A DNA stretch of 64,000 bases, from NCBI GenBank assembly GCA_902614065.1, contig CACMJT010000002.1, positions 1 to 64,000 on the forward strand. Direction: 5' to 3'. This document shows, in pieces, positions 18,268-26,913 of the stretch (positions within the stretch are counted from its first letter, which is position 1; the number at the start of each line of letters is the position of its first letter). A program made the translations under genes and the position numbers. The DNA is from an uncultured Bacteroidota bacterium (GTDB taxonomy: Bacteria; Bacteroidota; Bacteroidia; Flavobacteriales; Flavobacteriaceae). The notes beneath the pieces were generated by a model. It ran no database searches, was not told the origin of the DNA, and was given only the letters and a program-made list of their open reading frames with translations.

Positions 18268-20718
18268 ATGAATCGGTATTTCTTTACCCTTTTATTTGTG
18301 GTTTTTTCAAGTTTTTTGTTTTCACAAAACACATTTTATGTTGCTCCATCATCCTCGGGTGGTAGTGACAGTAACAACGGTTCGATAGGTTCACCTTTTG
18401 AAACCATACAATATGGTGTCAACCAATTGTCGTCTGGTGGTGATAAACTCTATATCAGAGCAGGCACATACCGGGAGACAATTACCATAAATAAAATTGG
18501 TGCCAGTGGAAACCCAATAATCATTGAGGCTTATGGCAGTGAGGATGTTACCATTGACGGAACAGTGGACATAACCGGTAGTTGGACAAGTCACGGAAAC
18601 GGTATTTACAAACTAAGCTCGTATTCAACAAATATCACACAACTTTTTGTTGATAATGAGCCGATGGTAAATGCTAGATGGCCCAATGCTCAATTTAATG
18701 ATGATTCAGTTTTTTCTCACTCTACTTGGGCTCAAGGTGATGAAAACACTCTGAGTGACACTGATGACCCAGATTACGTTAATGATCGCAGCATAGACGG
18801 ATCTTTGCAAATTGATGAAGACGTATTTGATCCTGGAATTGGTGGCATTGGTAATTCCGCATTGGACTTAAATGGTTCCATAGGAATTTTAAATATAGGG
18901 TCGTTTAAAACATGGACTGTAGAAATTACAGGACACACTCAAAATGCCTCCTCAGACGATGTAATTACATATAATACAAGTGACATAGGTACCTACAAAG
19001 ACAAACATCATTACTATTTTTTTGAGGGTAAACTGAGTTTTTTAGATACAAACAATGAATGGTTTCATGACAAAAGTGACAACACTCTATATCTTTATCC
19101 TGATTACGGCGATCTTTCCAATAGAACAATCAAGGGCAAAACAACTGACTATAGTGTAACTTTTAGTGGTGCACAGTATGTGACCCTAAAAAAAATTAAT
19201 TTTTTTGCCACTACTTTAGAGATGACTGGCAATTCTGACTACAATACTGTGGAGGAATGTAATTTTTATTATCCTAGTGCATCAAAAAGAATGCTTGGAA
19301 CTACAAATGGTATGGGAAATCCAAGTGTTACTGAACTAGGCAGCAATGCAGACAACAACACCATTGAAAAATGTCTGTTTGAAAACACCGAGGGAGAGGC
19401 TCTTGTCATTAAAGGAGATAGCAATACAATTAAGAACAATTACTTTCATCACATTGACTGGAGCTCATCTGAACTTCAAAACCTGATGGTTTCTATATAC
19501 ATTGCTGGAACAAGCAATACATTTCATCAGAATACCATACATACAACTGGAGCATCAGCAACGGTGCTGCCTGGAAGAATGTCTACATTTAGTTACAATA
19601 AAGTAACAAACACCGGACTTTTACAATCTGATGGTGCTGTTTTTCAAGGAACAAAAAACAACGTTGAGGGATCGGTAGTGCATAACAACTTTATATATGA
19701 TACCGAAAAATATGCATTTCGGTATGATGCACCAGGTGGAGATGCAACTCAGGCAGGAAGTTATGGCATCATGCATCACAACATCGCTGACAATACCAAT
19801 GGGTTAATGATTAAGGGAAATAATCAAATCATTGCTCACAATACAATTTTAAATACAATAAACAATAGGAATGATATCATTATTCTTTCTGAAGATTGTT
19901 CCAACAACAGCACATACTTGTATAATAATTTAGCAAAAAGAATTGGTGCTCACAGGAGCGCAACATCATTTTCACTAACCTCTGACAGTCCGATGCCGAT
20001 TGCAGGAAATGTAGGGGGATCAAACTATGGGTACATAAAAGTTTCAGGTAGTTGGAGAGCTTGTCAAAGTGGAGACAGCTACTATAATGCGACAGCAGGA
20101 TCTGGCAGCTCTCAAAATAATATTGATGAGATCAATGTTTCAAGAACAGGACTTAGCTATAATTCTGATGTTGAGAGTTTGCTGAATTACAATTCAGGTG
20201 ATGGAAAAACAGAGTCTGATTATCACCCAACAAGCAATACAATTATAGACCAAGGAGTTTCACCCACAACTACTCCATCAAATAATTCGAATTATGGAAG
20301 TACCACTGTGAGCGGCACTGTTTATAGTGGCCCCGGACTTAACAATCTGGTACCACACACCAATGCTGGTTCAGCTGCTGATATTGGTGCATTTGAGGTT
20401 GGGGAATCATGGACAGCTGGAGCAGATTGGTCCCCAAAGTTTTATAAAGTAATTTGGAAAACTTCTGCTGGTTCGACAGATTGGAATACAGCCTCCAATT
20501 GGTCAACAGGTGTAGTGCCTGATGCTGATAACAACATTACAATTCCAGCTGGTGCATCAAATATGCCCGTTGTGTCCTCATCTGTTTCAGTAAAAAGCTT
20601 GACAGTGAACTCCTCAGCTACATTGACAATTAATTCTGGTGTCACGCTCACTGTGAATGGTAATTTGGTTAACATGGGAAATATCACCGTCAATGGTGAA
20701 ATAAATGTTAATAATTAA
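18268..20718 (+). CDS. secreted right-handed beta-helix protein without a sorting domain
   Basis: A protein of 816 residues from the ATG at 18268; an in-frame TTG nine bases upstream is less likely because the signal peptide MNRYFFTLLFVVFSSFLFSQ starts cleanly here. The N-terminal part opens like DUF1565/parallel beta-helix enzymes (FYVAPSSSGGSDSNNGSIG, YIRAGTYRETI). Beta-helix coils with asparagine ladders run through about residues 60-620 (NNTIEKCLFENTEGEALVIK, SNTIKNNYFHHI). The final ~100 residues are a separate module (GSTDWNTASNWSTGVVPDAD) ending in LTINSGVTLTVNGNLVN-type strands, and the protein stops there with no recognisable T9SS sorting domain. Polysaccharide lyase or carbohydrate binding is possible. 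That final module resembles the start of the T9SS protein at 21665. Confidence 0.78.
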   Translation: MNRYFFTLLFVVFSSFLFSQNTFYVAPSSSGGSDSNNGSIGSPFETIQYGVNQLSSGGDKLYIRAGTYRETITINKIGASGNPIIIEAYGSEDVTIDGTVDITGSWTSHGNGIYKLSSYSTNITQLFVDNEPMVNARWPNAQFNDDSVFSHSTWAQGDENTLSDTDDPDYVNDRSIDGSLQIDEDVFDPGIGGIGNSALDLNGSIGILNIGSFKTWTVEITGHTQNASSDDVITYNTSDIGTYKDKHHYYFFEGKLSFLDTNNEWFHDKSDNTLYLYPDYGDLSNRTIKGKTTDYSVTFSGAQYVTLKKINFFATTLEMTGNSDYNTVEECNFYYPSASKRMLGTTNGMGNPSVTELGSNADNNTIEKCLFENTEGEALVIKGDSNTIKNNYFHHIDWSSSELQNLMVSIYIAGTSNTFHQNTIHTTGASATVLPGRMSTFSYNKVTNTGLLQSDGAVFQGTKNNVEGSVVHNNFIYDTEKYAFRYDAPGGDATQAGSYGIMHHNIADNTNGLMIKGNNQIIAHNTILNTINNRNDIIILSEDCSNNSTYLYNNLAKRIGAHRSATSFSLTSDSPMPIAGNVGGSNYGYIKVSGSWRACQSGDSYYNATAGSGSSQNNIDEINVSRTGLSYNSDVESLLNYNSGDGKTESDYHPTSNTIIDQGVSPTTTPSNNSNYGSTTVSGTVYSGPGLNNLVPHTNAGSAADIGAFEVGESWTAGADWSPKFYKVIWKTSAGSTDWNTASNWSTGVVPDADNNITIPAGASNMPVVSSSVSVKSLTVNSSATLTINSGVTLTVNGNLVNMGNITVNGEINVNN

Positions 20719-20776
20719 TTCTTAGTTAATAAATTTCAAGATCACCACTCATTAATTTTATGTAAAATAATTCAGG

Positions 20777-21675
20777 ATGAAAAAACTATTTACACTTTTA
20801 GCATTAACTATCTCATTTAGTATGAATGCACAAATGAGCGACAATAGCAGTGGCACTTCAGCAACAGGAAGTAATTCCGTAGCAATGGGATATGACACAA
20901 CAGCAAGTGGAAATACTTCCACAGCAATGGGAGGTGACTCAACAGCAAGTGGAGATTATTCCGTAGCAATGGGAAATCGTACAACAGCAAGTGTATATGG
21001 TTCTACAGCAATGGGATATTTTACAACTGCAAGTGGGGCTTATTCTATAGCAATGGGAGCTAGCACAACAGCAAGTGGAGGTTATTCTACAGCAATGGGA
21101 TTAGGCACAACAGCAAGTGGAAGTGGTTCTACAGCAATGGGATATTTTACAATAGCAAGTGATTTTGCTTCTGTAGTAATCGGACAATGGAATTCTTCAG
21201 GGTCTTCTGTTACAAATAATGCTACTTCATTTAGTACTTCAAACACAGCTTTTGTCATTGGAAATGGTACAAATTCAAATAAGTCTGATGCTTTTAAAGT
21301 AATGTTTAATGGTGACACTACAGTAAGCAATGACCTTACAGTTGTGGAGATGTAGTAATTTCATCCGATGCAAGATTAAAGTCAAACATTGTATCTCTTG
21401 GTTCTACACTTCCTAAATTATTACAAATAGATGGTAAGTCCTATGAGATGAAAGGCAAACAAAAGATCGGTGTACTTGCACAAGAGATAAAGGAAGTATT
21501 TCCTGAACTTGTCAGTGAGGACGACAATAAAATGTTAGCAGTTAATTATCAAGGATTAGTGCCTGTACTTATCAATGCATTGAAAGAGCAAGATGCAAAG
21601 ATGAAGGAGCAAGAAAAAAAAATAAATAGATTAGAAAAAATATTGCTTAAATTAAACGAAAATTATGAAGACTAA
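20777..21675 (+). pseudogene. head-repeat adhesin with S74 chaperone domain, broken by a one-base frameshift
   Basis: The first frame (20777-21355, 192 codons) has a signal peptide (MKKLFTLLALTISFSMNAQ), then seven 14-residue YadA-head-like repeats (ASGxYSTAMGxxTT), then SDAFKVMFNGDTTVSNDLTV. It then ends in a stop at 21353. From about 21346 the -1 frame continues without a stop to 21675 and reads GDVVISSDARLKSNIVSLG, then IGVLAQEIKEVFPELV and a coiled coil rich in K and E. This is a complete intramolecular-chaperone (peptidase S74) domain with its SDARLKSNI signature. A single lost base between 21341 and 21346 explains the break, with Asn-Gly expected where the sequence reads gttgtggag. A sequencing error or slippery decoding cannot be excluded. 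The end overlaps the next gene by 11 nt. Confidence 0.85.
20876..21169 (+). repeat. seven exact-length 42-bp tandem repeats in the adhesin head
   Basis: Seven units, each 42 bp, run without gaps from 20876 to 21169. Each carries acagcaatggga and acagcaagtgg with variable bases in between, and encodes 14 residues of head repeat. Period and reading frame are preserved, so copy-number change would not shift the frame. Confidence 0.9.
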
Positions 21676-23194
21676 ATTTTTAATTTTTTTCTCACTCATA
21701 TCAATATTAGGTTTCTCACAAAACTTAACCATTAACAGTGGAGCTACTTTAACTATTTCAAAGGATGGGAAATTAACGGTTTCAGGCTCTTTAACCAATA
21801 GTGGTACACTAAACATAGAACAAGATGCAGATGAATCGGGAAGTTTAATTGCAAAATCTGCAAGCACACCCACAATAACCTTAAAAAAGTATTTAGTAGG
21901 CAGTCAGTGGACTCTTATTGGGATACCCGTGACCGGAGAAGTGGTTAATGATATCGATGACAATCTAGCTACAAATTCTGGAAAAAGTGCAATTGGATAT
22001 TGGGACAATGACAAAACTGGCGGAGCTGGATGGGTAACTTTCAATACAGGTTCAACAGACGCCAATGAACTTGTTCCAACAAGAGGATATGAAATCATGA
22101 GAAGCTCGTCTGGAACAGTTTCATTTACAGGGACGATGTTAAATTCTGATCAAACGCAGGCAATTACGACAGAGAGTGGCACTAACGGAAATTGGAATCT
22201 AGTTGGTAACCCTTTTCCATCTTATTTAAACATGACTGATGATTCAGGTGATGCCACCAATAATTTTTTAACAGCAAATGCATCTGCACTCGGAAATGGA
22301 GCATACGTCGCCGTTTATGCATGGGACGGGTCTAATTATGATACCTATAATCAGAGTGATGGAGACAGCCAAGATAAAATGGCACCGGGAGATGGGTTTT
22401 TTGTATACGCCTCATCAGACACTAATGTTTCATTCACAGAGGCTATGCAAGAACATGACGGAGGAATCGGCTTTGTTGGCAGTGTTGCTCCACCTGGTGA
22501 TCCATTGAATGGACCAAATAATTCAGAAGTTTTAAACAGAGAGGTTTATTACAAACTAAAAATGGATGATCAATCAGAGAACAAACATGTACTCATTTCA
22601 TTTACCGATCAATCCACAAAGGGATTGGATCCTGGATATGATGCTGGTGTTTTTAGAATTGGAAATTCACACATTTACACAAAACTCCTAAAAGACGATA
22701 ATGGCATTGGATTTTCAATTCAATCATTGCCCTACTCTGAAATAAATAACGTAGTGGTTCCTTTGGCAATAGACTCAAAGTCATCCAAAATATCTATTGA
22801 TGTCGTACAAAACACATTGCCTAATGGCACACTTGTTTACATGGAGGATCGTTCTCTAAAGACTTTCGTTGAAATCAATAATGATTATACAATAAATACA
22901 AATTCTGAACTCAATGGATATGGTAGATTTTACTTGCATTTCACCAATGACATAATTCCTGAATTACCAACAGATGGAGATTTTAGGATTTTCAAAATCT
23001 CAGAGAATGATGTTCGATTAATGGGTGATAGTGATAAAAGTTACAATGCCAACATTTACGACTTTTCTGGTAGACTCATCAAGAAAGTAAATTTTGACCA
23101 TAAAGTTGATGTGAGTAATCTAAAAAAAGGAATTCATGTTTTGAAATTGTCGAGCGAGGGAGTCATTACAACAAAGAAGTTTGTTGTAGAATAG
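21665..23194 (+). CDS. secreted protein with T9SS type A sorting domain
   Basis: A protein of 509 residues with signal peptide MKTKFLIFFSLISILGFSQ. It begins with short beta strands (LTINSGATLTISKDGKLTVS), then SLIAKSASTPTITLKKYL and GSQWTLIGIPVTGEVVND, the usual layout of flavobacterial T9SS substrates. A jelly-roll-like middle follows (NGNWNLVGNPFPSYLN). The last ~70 residues (from about 440) are a type A sorting domain with NIYDFSGRLIKKVNF, VDVSNLKKGIHVLKL and a basic end. The start codon lies inside the end of the broken adhesin frame (11-nt overlap), so translation may be coupled. No enzymatic motif is visible; a surface or matrix role is likely. Confidence 0.85.
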   Translation: MKTKFLIFFSLISILGFSQNLTINSGATLTISKDGKLTVSGSLTNSGTLNIEQDADESGSLIAKSASTPTITLKKYLVGSQWTLIGIPVTGEVVNDIDDNLATNSGKSAIGYWDNDKTGGAGWVTFNTGSTDANELVPTRGYEIMRSSSGTVSFTGTMLNSDQTQAITTESGTNGNWNLVGNPFPSYLNMTDDSGDATNNFLTANASALGNGAYVAVYAWDGSNYDTYNQSDGDSQDKMAPGDGFFVYASSDTNVSFTEAMQEHDGGIGFVGSVAPPGDPLNGPNNSEVLNREVYYKLKMDDQSENKHVLISFTDQSTKGLDPGYDAGVFRIGNSHIYTKLLKDDNGIGFSIQSLPYSEINNVVVPLAIDSKSSKISIDVVQNTLPNGTLVYMEDRSLKTFVEINNDYTINTNSELNGYGRFYLHFTNDIIPELPTDGDFRIFKISENDVRLMGDSDKSYNANIYDFSGRLIKKVNFDHKVDVSNLKKGIHVLKLSSEGVITTKKFVVE

Positions 23195-23208
23195 TAATTT
23201 TTATTTGA

Positions 23209-24747
23209 TTATTCAATACCAGGCTGCTTGATTTTATAACCAGCTTCTTTTTTTGCCAAATCAACCATGTTTTTGACATCTTTCAAAAGTTTTTTGGCAT
23301 CATACACAATTCCATCTTTGATTGTATACTTTACGCCACCTACTCTCGTAACATTATTATCATCATCAAGTTTTATAGCACCTGTTCCATACAACACTTT
23401 TAAATTTTCCAGTGGGTTTTCGTCAATCACTATCAGATCAGCAAATTTTCCAACTTCAACAGAACCAGTAAACTTTTCGATTCCCAAGGTTTCAGCACCA
23501 TTTAGGGTAGCTGATTGTATAACCTCCAATGGATGGAAACCAGCTTCTCTCAACAGCTCAAGTTCACGAACATATGCAAAGCCATACAACTGATAAATAA
23601 AGCCTGAGTCTGATCCTACTGTGACTCTTCCACCACGGTTTTTGAATTCATTTAAAAAAATCATCCAGAGTCGGTAATTTTCTTTCCAAGCAACCTCCTG
23701 CTCTGTTCCCCAGTAATGCCAATAAGAACCATGAGAAATTCTACTAGGTGCGTAGAATCCCCACAAACTGGGCAGGGTATAATCATCATGCCACTCAGCT
23801 CGTCTAGCTCTATGTAGATCTCTACTTGCCTCATAAATGTTCAGTGTTGGAGAAATTGTAAAGTCCAAAGAAATTAATTCATTCATTACATTATTCCAGT
23901 GGTCAGAAAAAGGTTCTGCTGCTTGAGCCCACAATTTTCCTGCCTCTTCAAATCTATGCTGCTCATTTTGATAATTATAATTGGGAGGATAATTTTGAAT
24001 AATTCGATTATTAAACAACGCCTCAGGCAAACCATACCAGTGCTCCATAGAAGTTAGTCCTGCCCTAGCAGAATTTAATACGTTCCATTTAACAACATTC
24101 AGTTGTGCATGATGAGCTGTTGATCTCAATCCTATTTTTTTATTTTCTTTAATGGCAGCCTCCATTACTTCTGGAGGAGCACCGAAAAATTTTATCCCGT
24201 CTGAGCCCTCTTTTGCATTGTTTCGAACCCACTCTCTAGCCTCATCAGGTGATTTTACCCTTGAATTAAAGGTTGAAAAAGAAATTATTCTAGGAGCAAT
24301 TATCTCATTCATCTTGCTCTTATTTTTTAATTCTAATTTGAGATTTTGGGAAAGTGATCCACCGGGCTCTCTAATCGTGGTTATTCCATGAGCCATCCAT
24401 AAGTTAAAAACATATTCAGGATTAGCACCCTGAGATCTTCCTCCAATATGACCATGAGTATCTATAAATCCAGGTAAAATATAGCTGCCCTCACAATTTA
24501 TTTCAACACCGCCCTTTAATAACTTTGGTCTTCTATTTTCATTGATTGGAATCCCTGGATAACCAACATTTTGGATTTTTGTAATAATATTTTTTTCAAT
24601 AACAATATCAACCGGTCCAAGTGGTGGTGCTCCTGTACTATTAATTAGTGTTGCACCCCTAAGTATTAACTGTTTATGTTGTTTTTCAAAAATTTGAGAT
24701 AGGGAAACAACGGGGAATAAAACTAAAATTAAAATTATTTTTTTCAT
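23209..24747 (-). CDS. secreted metal-dependent amidohydrolase
   Basis: A protein of 512 residues from the ATG at 24747 (MKKIILILVLFPVVSLSQ signal); an in-frame start at 24780 would extend into the tRNA-derived repeat and is rejected. Amidohydrolase-superfamily metal-site motifs are DTHGHIGG, RSTAHHAQLNVVKW and VTVGSDSGF. The beta-sandwich part is split between the ends (LPGFIDTHG, and SVEVGKFADLIVIDENPLEN near the C-terminus). It resembles imidazolonepropionase-like or prolidase-like exported members; the substrate is unknown. Its start codon is only 7 nt from the first tRNA-Val 3'-end copy (24755), so its native promoter has probably been displaced by the insertions to the right. Confidence 0.88.
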   Translation of the reverse strand: MKKIILILVLFPVVSLSQIFEKQHKQLILRGATLINSTGAPPLGPVDIVIEKNIITKIQNVGYPGIPINENRRPKLLKGGVEINCEGSYILPGFIDTHGHIGGRSQGANPEYVFNLWMAHGITTIREPGGSLSQNLKLELKNKSKMNEIIAPRIISFSTFNSRVKSPDEAREWVRNNAKEGSDGIKFFGAPPEVMEAAIKENKKIGLRSTAHHAQLNVVKWNVLNSARAGLTSMEHWYGLPEALFNNRIIQNYPPNYNYQNEQHRFEEAGKLWAQAAEPFSDHWNNVMNELISLDFTISPTLNIYEASRDLHRARRAEWHDDYTLPSLWGFYAPSRISHGSYWHYWGTEQEVAWKENYRLWMIFLNEFKNRGGRVTVGSDSGFIYQLYGFAYVRELELLREAGFHPLEVIQSATLNGAETLGIEKFTGSVEVGKFADLIVIDENPLENLKVLYGTGAIKLDDDNNVTRVGGVKYTIKDGIVYDAKKLLKDVKNMVDLAKKEAGYKIKQPGIE

Positions 24748-24754
24748 AATTTTT

Positions 24755-24776
24755 GTGGGTGATACTGGACTCGAAC
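24755..24776 (-). repeat. att-like core, copy A (partial tRNA-Val 3' end)
   Basis: GTGGGTGATACTGGACTCGA begins this 22-bp core, which matches the 3' end of the intact tRNA-Val at 29313-29334 with one difference (C for T at position 17). Beyond it the sequence stops resembling a tRNA. To its left is the amidohydrolase start and no copy of the 72-bp module, so this is the outer chromosomal junction. Confidence 0.8.
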
Positions 24777-24882
24777 TCACATCTTAAGCTATTCATTTTC
24801 AAAAGCTTAATTTTTTAGGGTGTTCCCCAGGGGAACACTTTATGTTCCCCGTAGTATCACTTTCACTTAAACAAAACTAATG

Positions 24883-24919
24883 AAAATTAATGTAGACAGA
24901 TTCTGTCCACATTAATTTT
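24883..24919. terminator. 17-bp hairpin with T run in the cassette end
   Basis: AAAATTAATGTAGACAG (24883-24899) pairs with CTGTCCACATTAATTTT (24903-24919), with one A-C mismatch and loop att. It is followed by T residues on the plus strand and mirrored by A residues on the left, so it could stop transcription either way. A weakened copy with three mismatches lies at 27114-27150. It would insulate cassette genes from outside transcription, or it could be a recombination structure. Confidence 0.6.
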
Positions 24920-24984
24920 TAAATTTTAACATTATCTTATTATTTTAAAAACATTTGATTCACATTACAGTCATATTATCTAAT

Positions 24985-25821
24985 GTGTTTAAAAAAAGAC
25001 TAATAGATTTAGTTGTTCTTTCAGATATTCACCTAGGTACACGAGGGTGCAGAGCTGATGAATTAATTAATTATTTGAGAACTATCAAACCTAAAAAAAT
25101 CATTCTAAATGGTGATATAATTGATATATGGCAGTTCAAAAAAAAGTACTTTCCAAAATCTCATTTGAAAGTAATAAGAATACTCTTAGATTTTTTATCT
25201 AAAGGAACCAAGATTTATTATTTACCAGGAAATCATGATGAAGTTCTTAGGAAATTTAATGGTTATGGAATGAAAAATTTTAAAATTAGTAATAAAGCAG
25301 TTTTAAAATTAAATGGTAAAAAAGCTTGGTTTTTTCATGGTGATGTATTTGATATAACAATGAAGTATTCTAAATGGGTCGCAAAATTAGGAGGAATAGG
25401 ATATGATTTTTTGATTAGATTAAATTTTACTGTTAATCGTTTTAGGGAATGGAGGGGTAAAGGAAAAATATCATTTTCTAAATACATAAAATACAAGGTC
25501 AAGGAAGCAGTGAAATATGTCAATCAATTTGAAGATATTGCTCTCGGGATAGCTCGTGAAAATAATTATGATTTTGTTGTCTGTGGACACATACATCAAC
25601 CAGTTATTAGGGATCAAATTATTAAGGGAAAAAAAATAACATATTTGAACTCTGGAGATTGGATAGAAAATTTAACTTCACTGGAATACAACAATGATAG
25701 TTGGAGTTTGTTCGAATATGATCCTAATAATTTCAAAAATCTGAAAAAAGAAAGAAAATCAACAATTGATAAATCAACAAACGAACTTTTTGAATCTATG
25801 CTTAAAAATTTTAAATCATGA
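24985..25821 (+). CDS. LpxH-like metallophosphoesterase
   Basis: A protein of 278 residues from a GTG at 24985 (MFKKRLIDLVVLSDIHLG), matching where family members start. An in-frame TTG at 24955 would add ten hydrophobic residues. Calcineurin-like metal motifs are complete: LSDIHLG, NGDIIDIW, PGNHDEVLR, FFHGDVFD and VCGHIHQP. This branch, related to UDP-2,3-diacylglucosamine hydrolase, is often found in flavobacteria beside a glycosyltransferase, as here, suggesting work on a surface glycolipid or lipid-linked sugar phosphate. Its stop overlaps the glycosyltransferase ATG by 4 nt. It lies inside a tRNA-bounded cassette, so it may be an extra rather than the housekeeping copy. Confidence 0.85.
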   Translation: MFKKRLIDLVVLSDIHLGTRGCRADELINYLRTIKPKKIILNGDIIDIWQFKKKYFPKSHLKVIRILLDFLSKGTKIYYLPGNHDEVLRKFNGYGMKNFKISNKAVLKLNGKKAWFFHGDVFDITMKYSKWVAKLGGIGYDFLIRLNFTVNRFREWRGKGKISFSKYIKYKVKEAVKYVNQFEDIALGIARENNYDFVVCGHIHQPVIRDQIIKGKKITYLNSGDWIENLTSLEYNNDSWSLFEYDPNNFKNLKKERKSTIDKSTNELFESMLKNFKS

Positions 25822-26876
25822 AAATTTTATACGCAGTTCAGTCAACAGGAAACGGACATATAATTAGAGCAAATGAATTAATTAAAATTTTTAAAAATCG
25901 AGCTGAGGTTGATGTGTTGATTAGTGGAACTCAATCATCATTAAAATTGAAACATGATATAAAATATCAATATAAAGGCTTGAGTTTTGTATTTGGAAAA
26001 AAAGGAGGAATTGATTTTTTCAAGACATTTAAATTATTCAATCCAATAACATTTATTAGAGAGATTTATAATTGTCCAGTTAACAAATACGATTTAATAA
26101 TTAATGATTTTGAACCTATATCTGCTTGGGCATGTTTATTTAAAAGAAAAAAAAATTGTATTGCATTGAGTCATCAATTCTCTTTATTATCACATAAAGT
26201 ACCAAAAGGATCAAAAGTGAATCTGATTCAGTCATTTATTTTAAAATATTATTCGCCTATTAAGAAAGGCTATGGATTTCATTTTAAAAAATATGATAGA
26301 AATTTTTTTTTCCCAATAATTAAATCCAACCTAAGAAATAAAGAAATTAAAAATGGTTCTCATATAACTACATATTTACCATCATATTCAGATGAGTATC
26401 TTTATGCTATATTTTCAAAAATATACAAGCAAAATTGGCATGTTTTTTCCCAACATACAAAGCAGAAGTATAGGAGAGGAAATATTTCATTTTTTCCTAC
26501 AGGATATGAGGAGTTTGAAGAAAGTTTATTATCGTGTTCAGGAGTAATATGTAATTCTGGTTTTGAAACTCCATCTGAAGCACTATTTCTTGGAAAAAAA
26601 TTACTGGTTATTCCAATGAAATATCAATTTGAACAACATATGAACGCAGTTGCCTTAGACAAAATGGGAGTTAAAGTTCTAAAAACACTTAATAAAAACT
26701 CAATTAGTAAGATTAGAAAATGGATTAAAAAGGTTAATCTAATTAGGATGACTTATCCTGATGAAAATAAGAAAATCATTGATAAAATTTTAATTGATTT
26801 TATAAGAGAAAAATCAAATAAAAAAATATCTAATAATTTAAAATACTTTACAAACCAAAGGGATACAATACTCTGA
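25818..26876 (+). CDS. glycosyltransferase (MurG-like GT-B family)
   Basis: A protein of 352 residues without signal peptide. The N-terminal MKILYAVQSTGNGHIIRANE is the nucleotide-sugar GT-B opening seen in MurG-like and MJ1255-type proteins. The C-terminal half has VICNSGFETPSEALFLGKKL followed by PMKYQFEQHMNA, the donor-binding loop of that fold. The tail is lysine-rich (REKSNKKISNNLK), which may help membrane association. It is coupled by ATGA overlap to the LpxH-like phosphoesterase, so the two probably act on one glycolipid. Base use looks noticeably AT-rich beside the amidohydrolase to the left, though this was not measured. Confidence 0.85.
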   Translation: MKILYAVQSTGNGHIIRANELIKIFKNRAEVDVLISGTQSSLKLKHDIKYQYKGLSFVFGKKGGIDFFKTFKLFNPITFIREIYNCPVNKYDLIINDFEPISAWACLFKRKKNCIALSHQFSLLSHKVPKGSKVNLIQSFILKYYSPIKKGYGFHFKKYDRNFFFPIIKSNLRNKEIKNGSHITTYLPSYSDEYLYAIFSKIYKQNWHVFSQHTKQKYRRGNISFFPTGYEEFEESLLSCSGVICNSGFETPSEALFLGKKLLVIPMKYQFEQHMNAVALDKMGVKVLKTLNKNSISKIRKWIKKVNLIRMTYPDENKKIIDKILIDFIREKSNKKISNNLKYFTNQRDTIL

Positions 26877-26913
26877 GAAAATGTTAGGTTTCCAATTACA
26901 AAAATTAAATTTT

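Larger units (their letters stand above)
24755..24921 (+). repeat. 167-bp structured end module, copy A
   Basis: Aligns without gaps to 26986-27152 with about 20 mismatches counted by eye (~88% identity). It holds nested inverted repeats: GTGATACT (24759-24766) with AGTATCAC (24853-24860); TTAAGCT (24784-24790) with AGCTTAA (24804-24810); and GTGTTCCCC (24820-24828) with GGGGAACAC (24830-24838). A second GTTCCCC at 24844-24850 competes for the same GGGGAAC. The strong hairpin 24883-24919 closes it. Confidence 0.85.

Noticed and set aside
24755-24860. A second or third tRNA gene at copies A and B
   Set aside because: Only the 3'-end core matches; there is no anticodon arm, D-arm or proper T-stem, so these are partial duplications.
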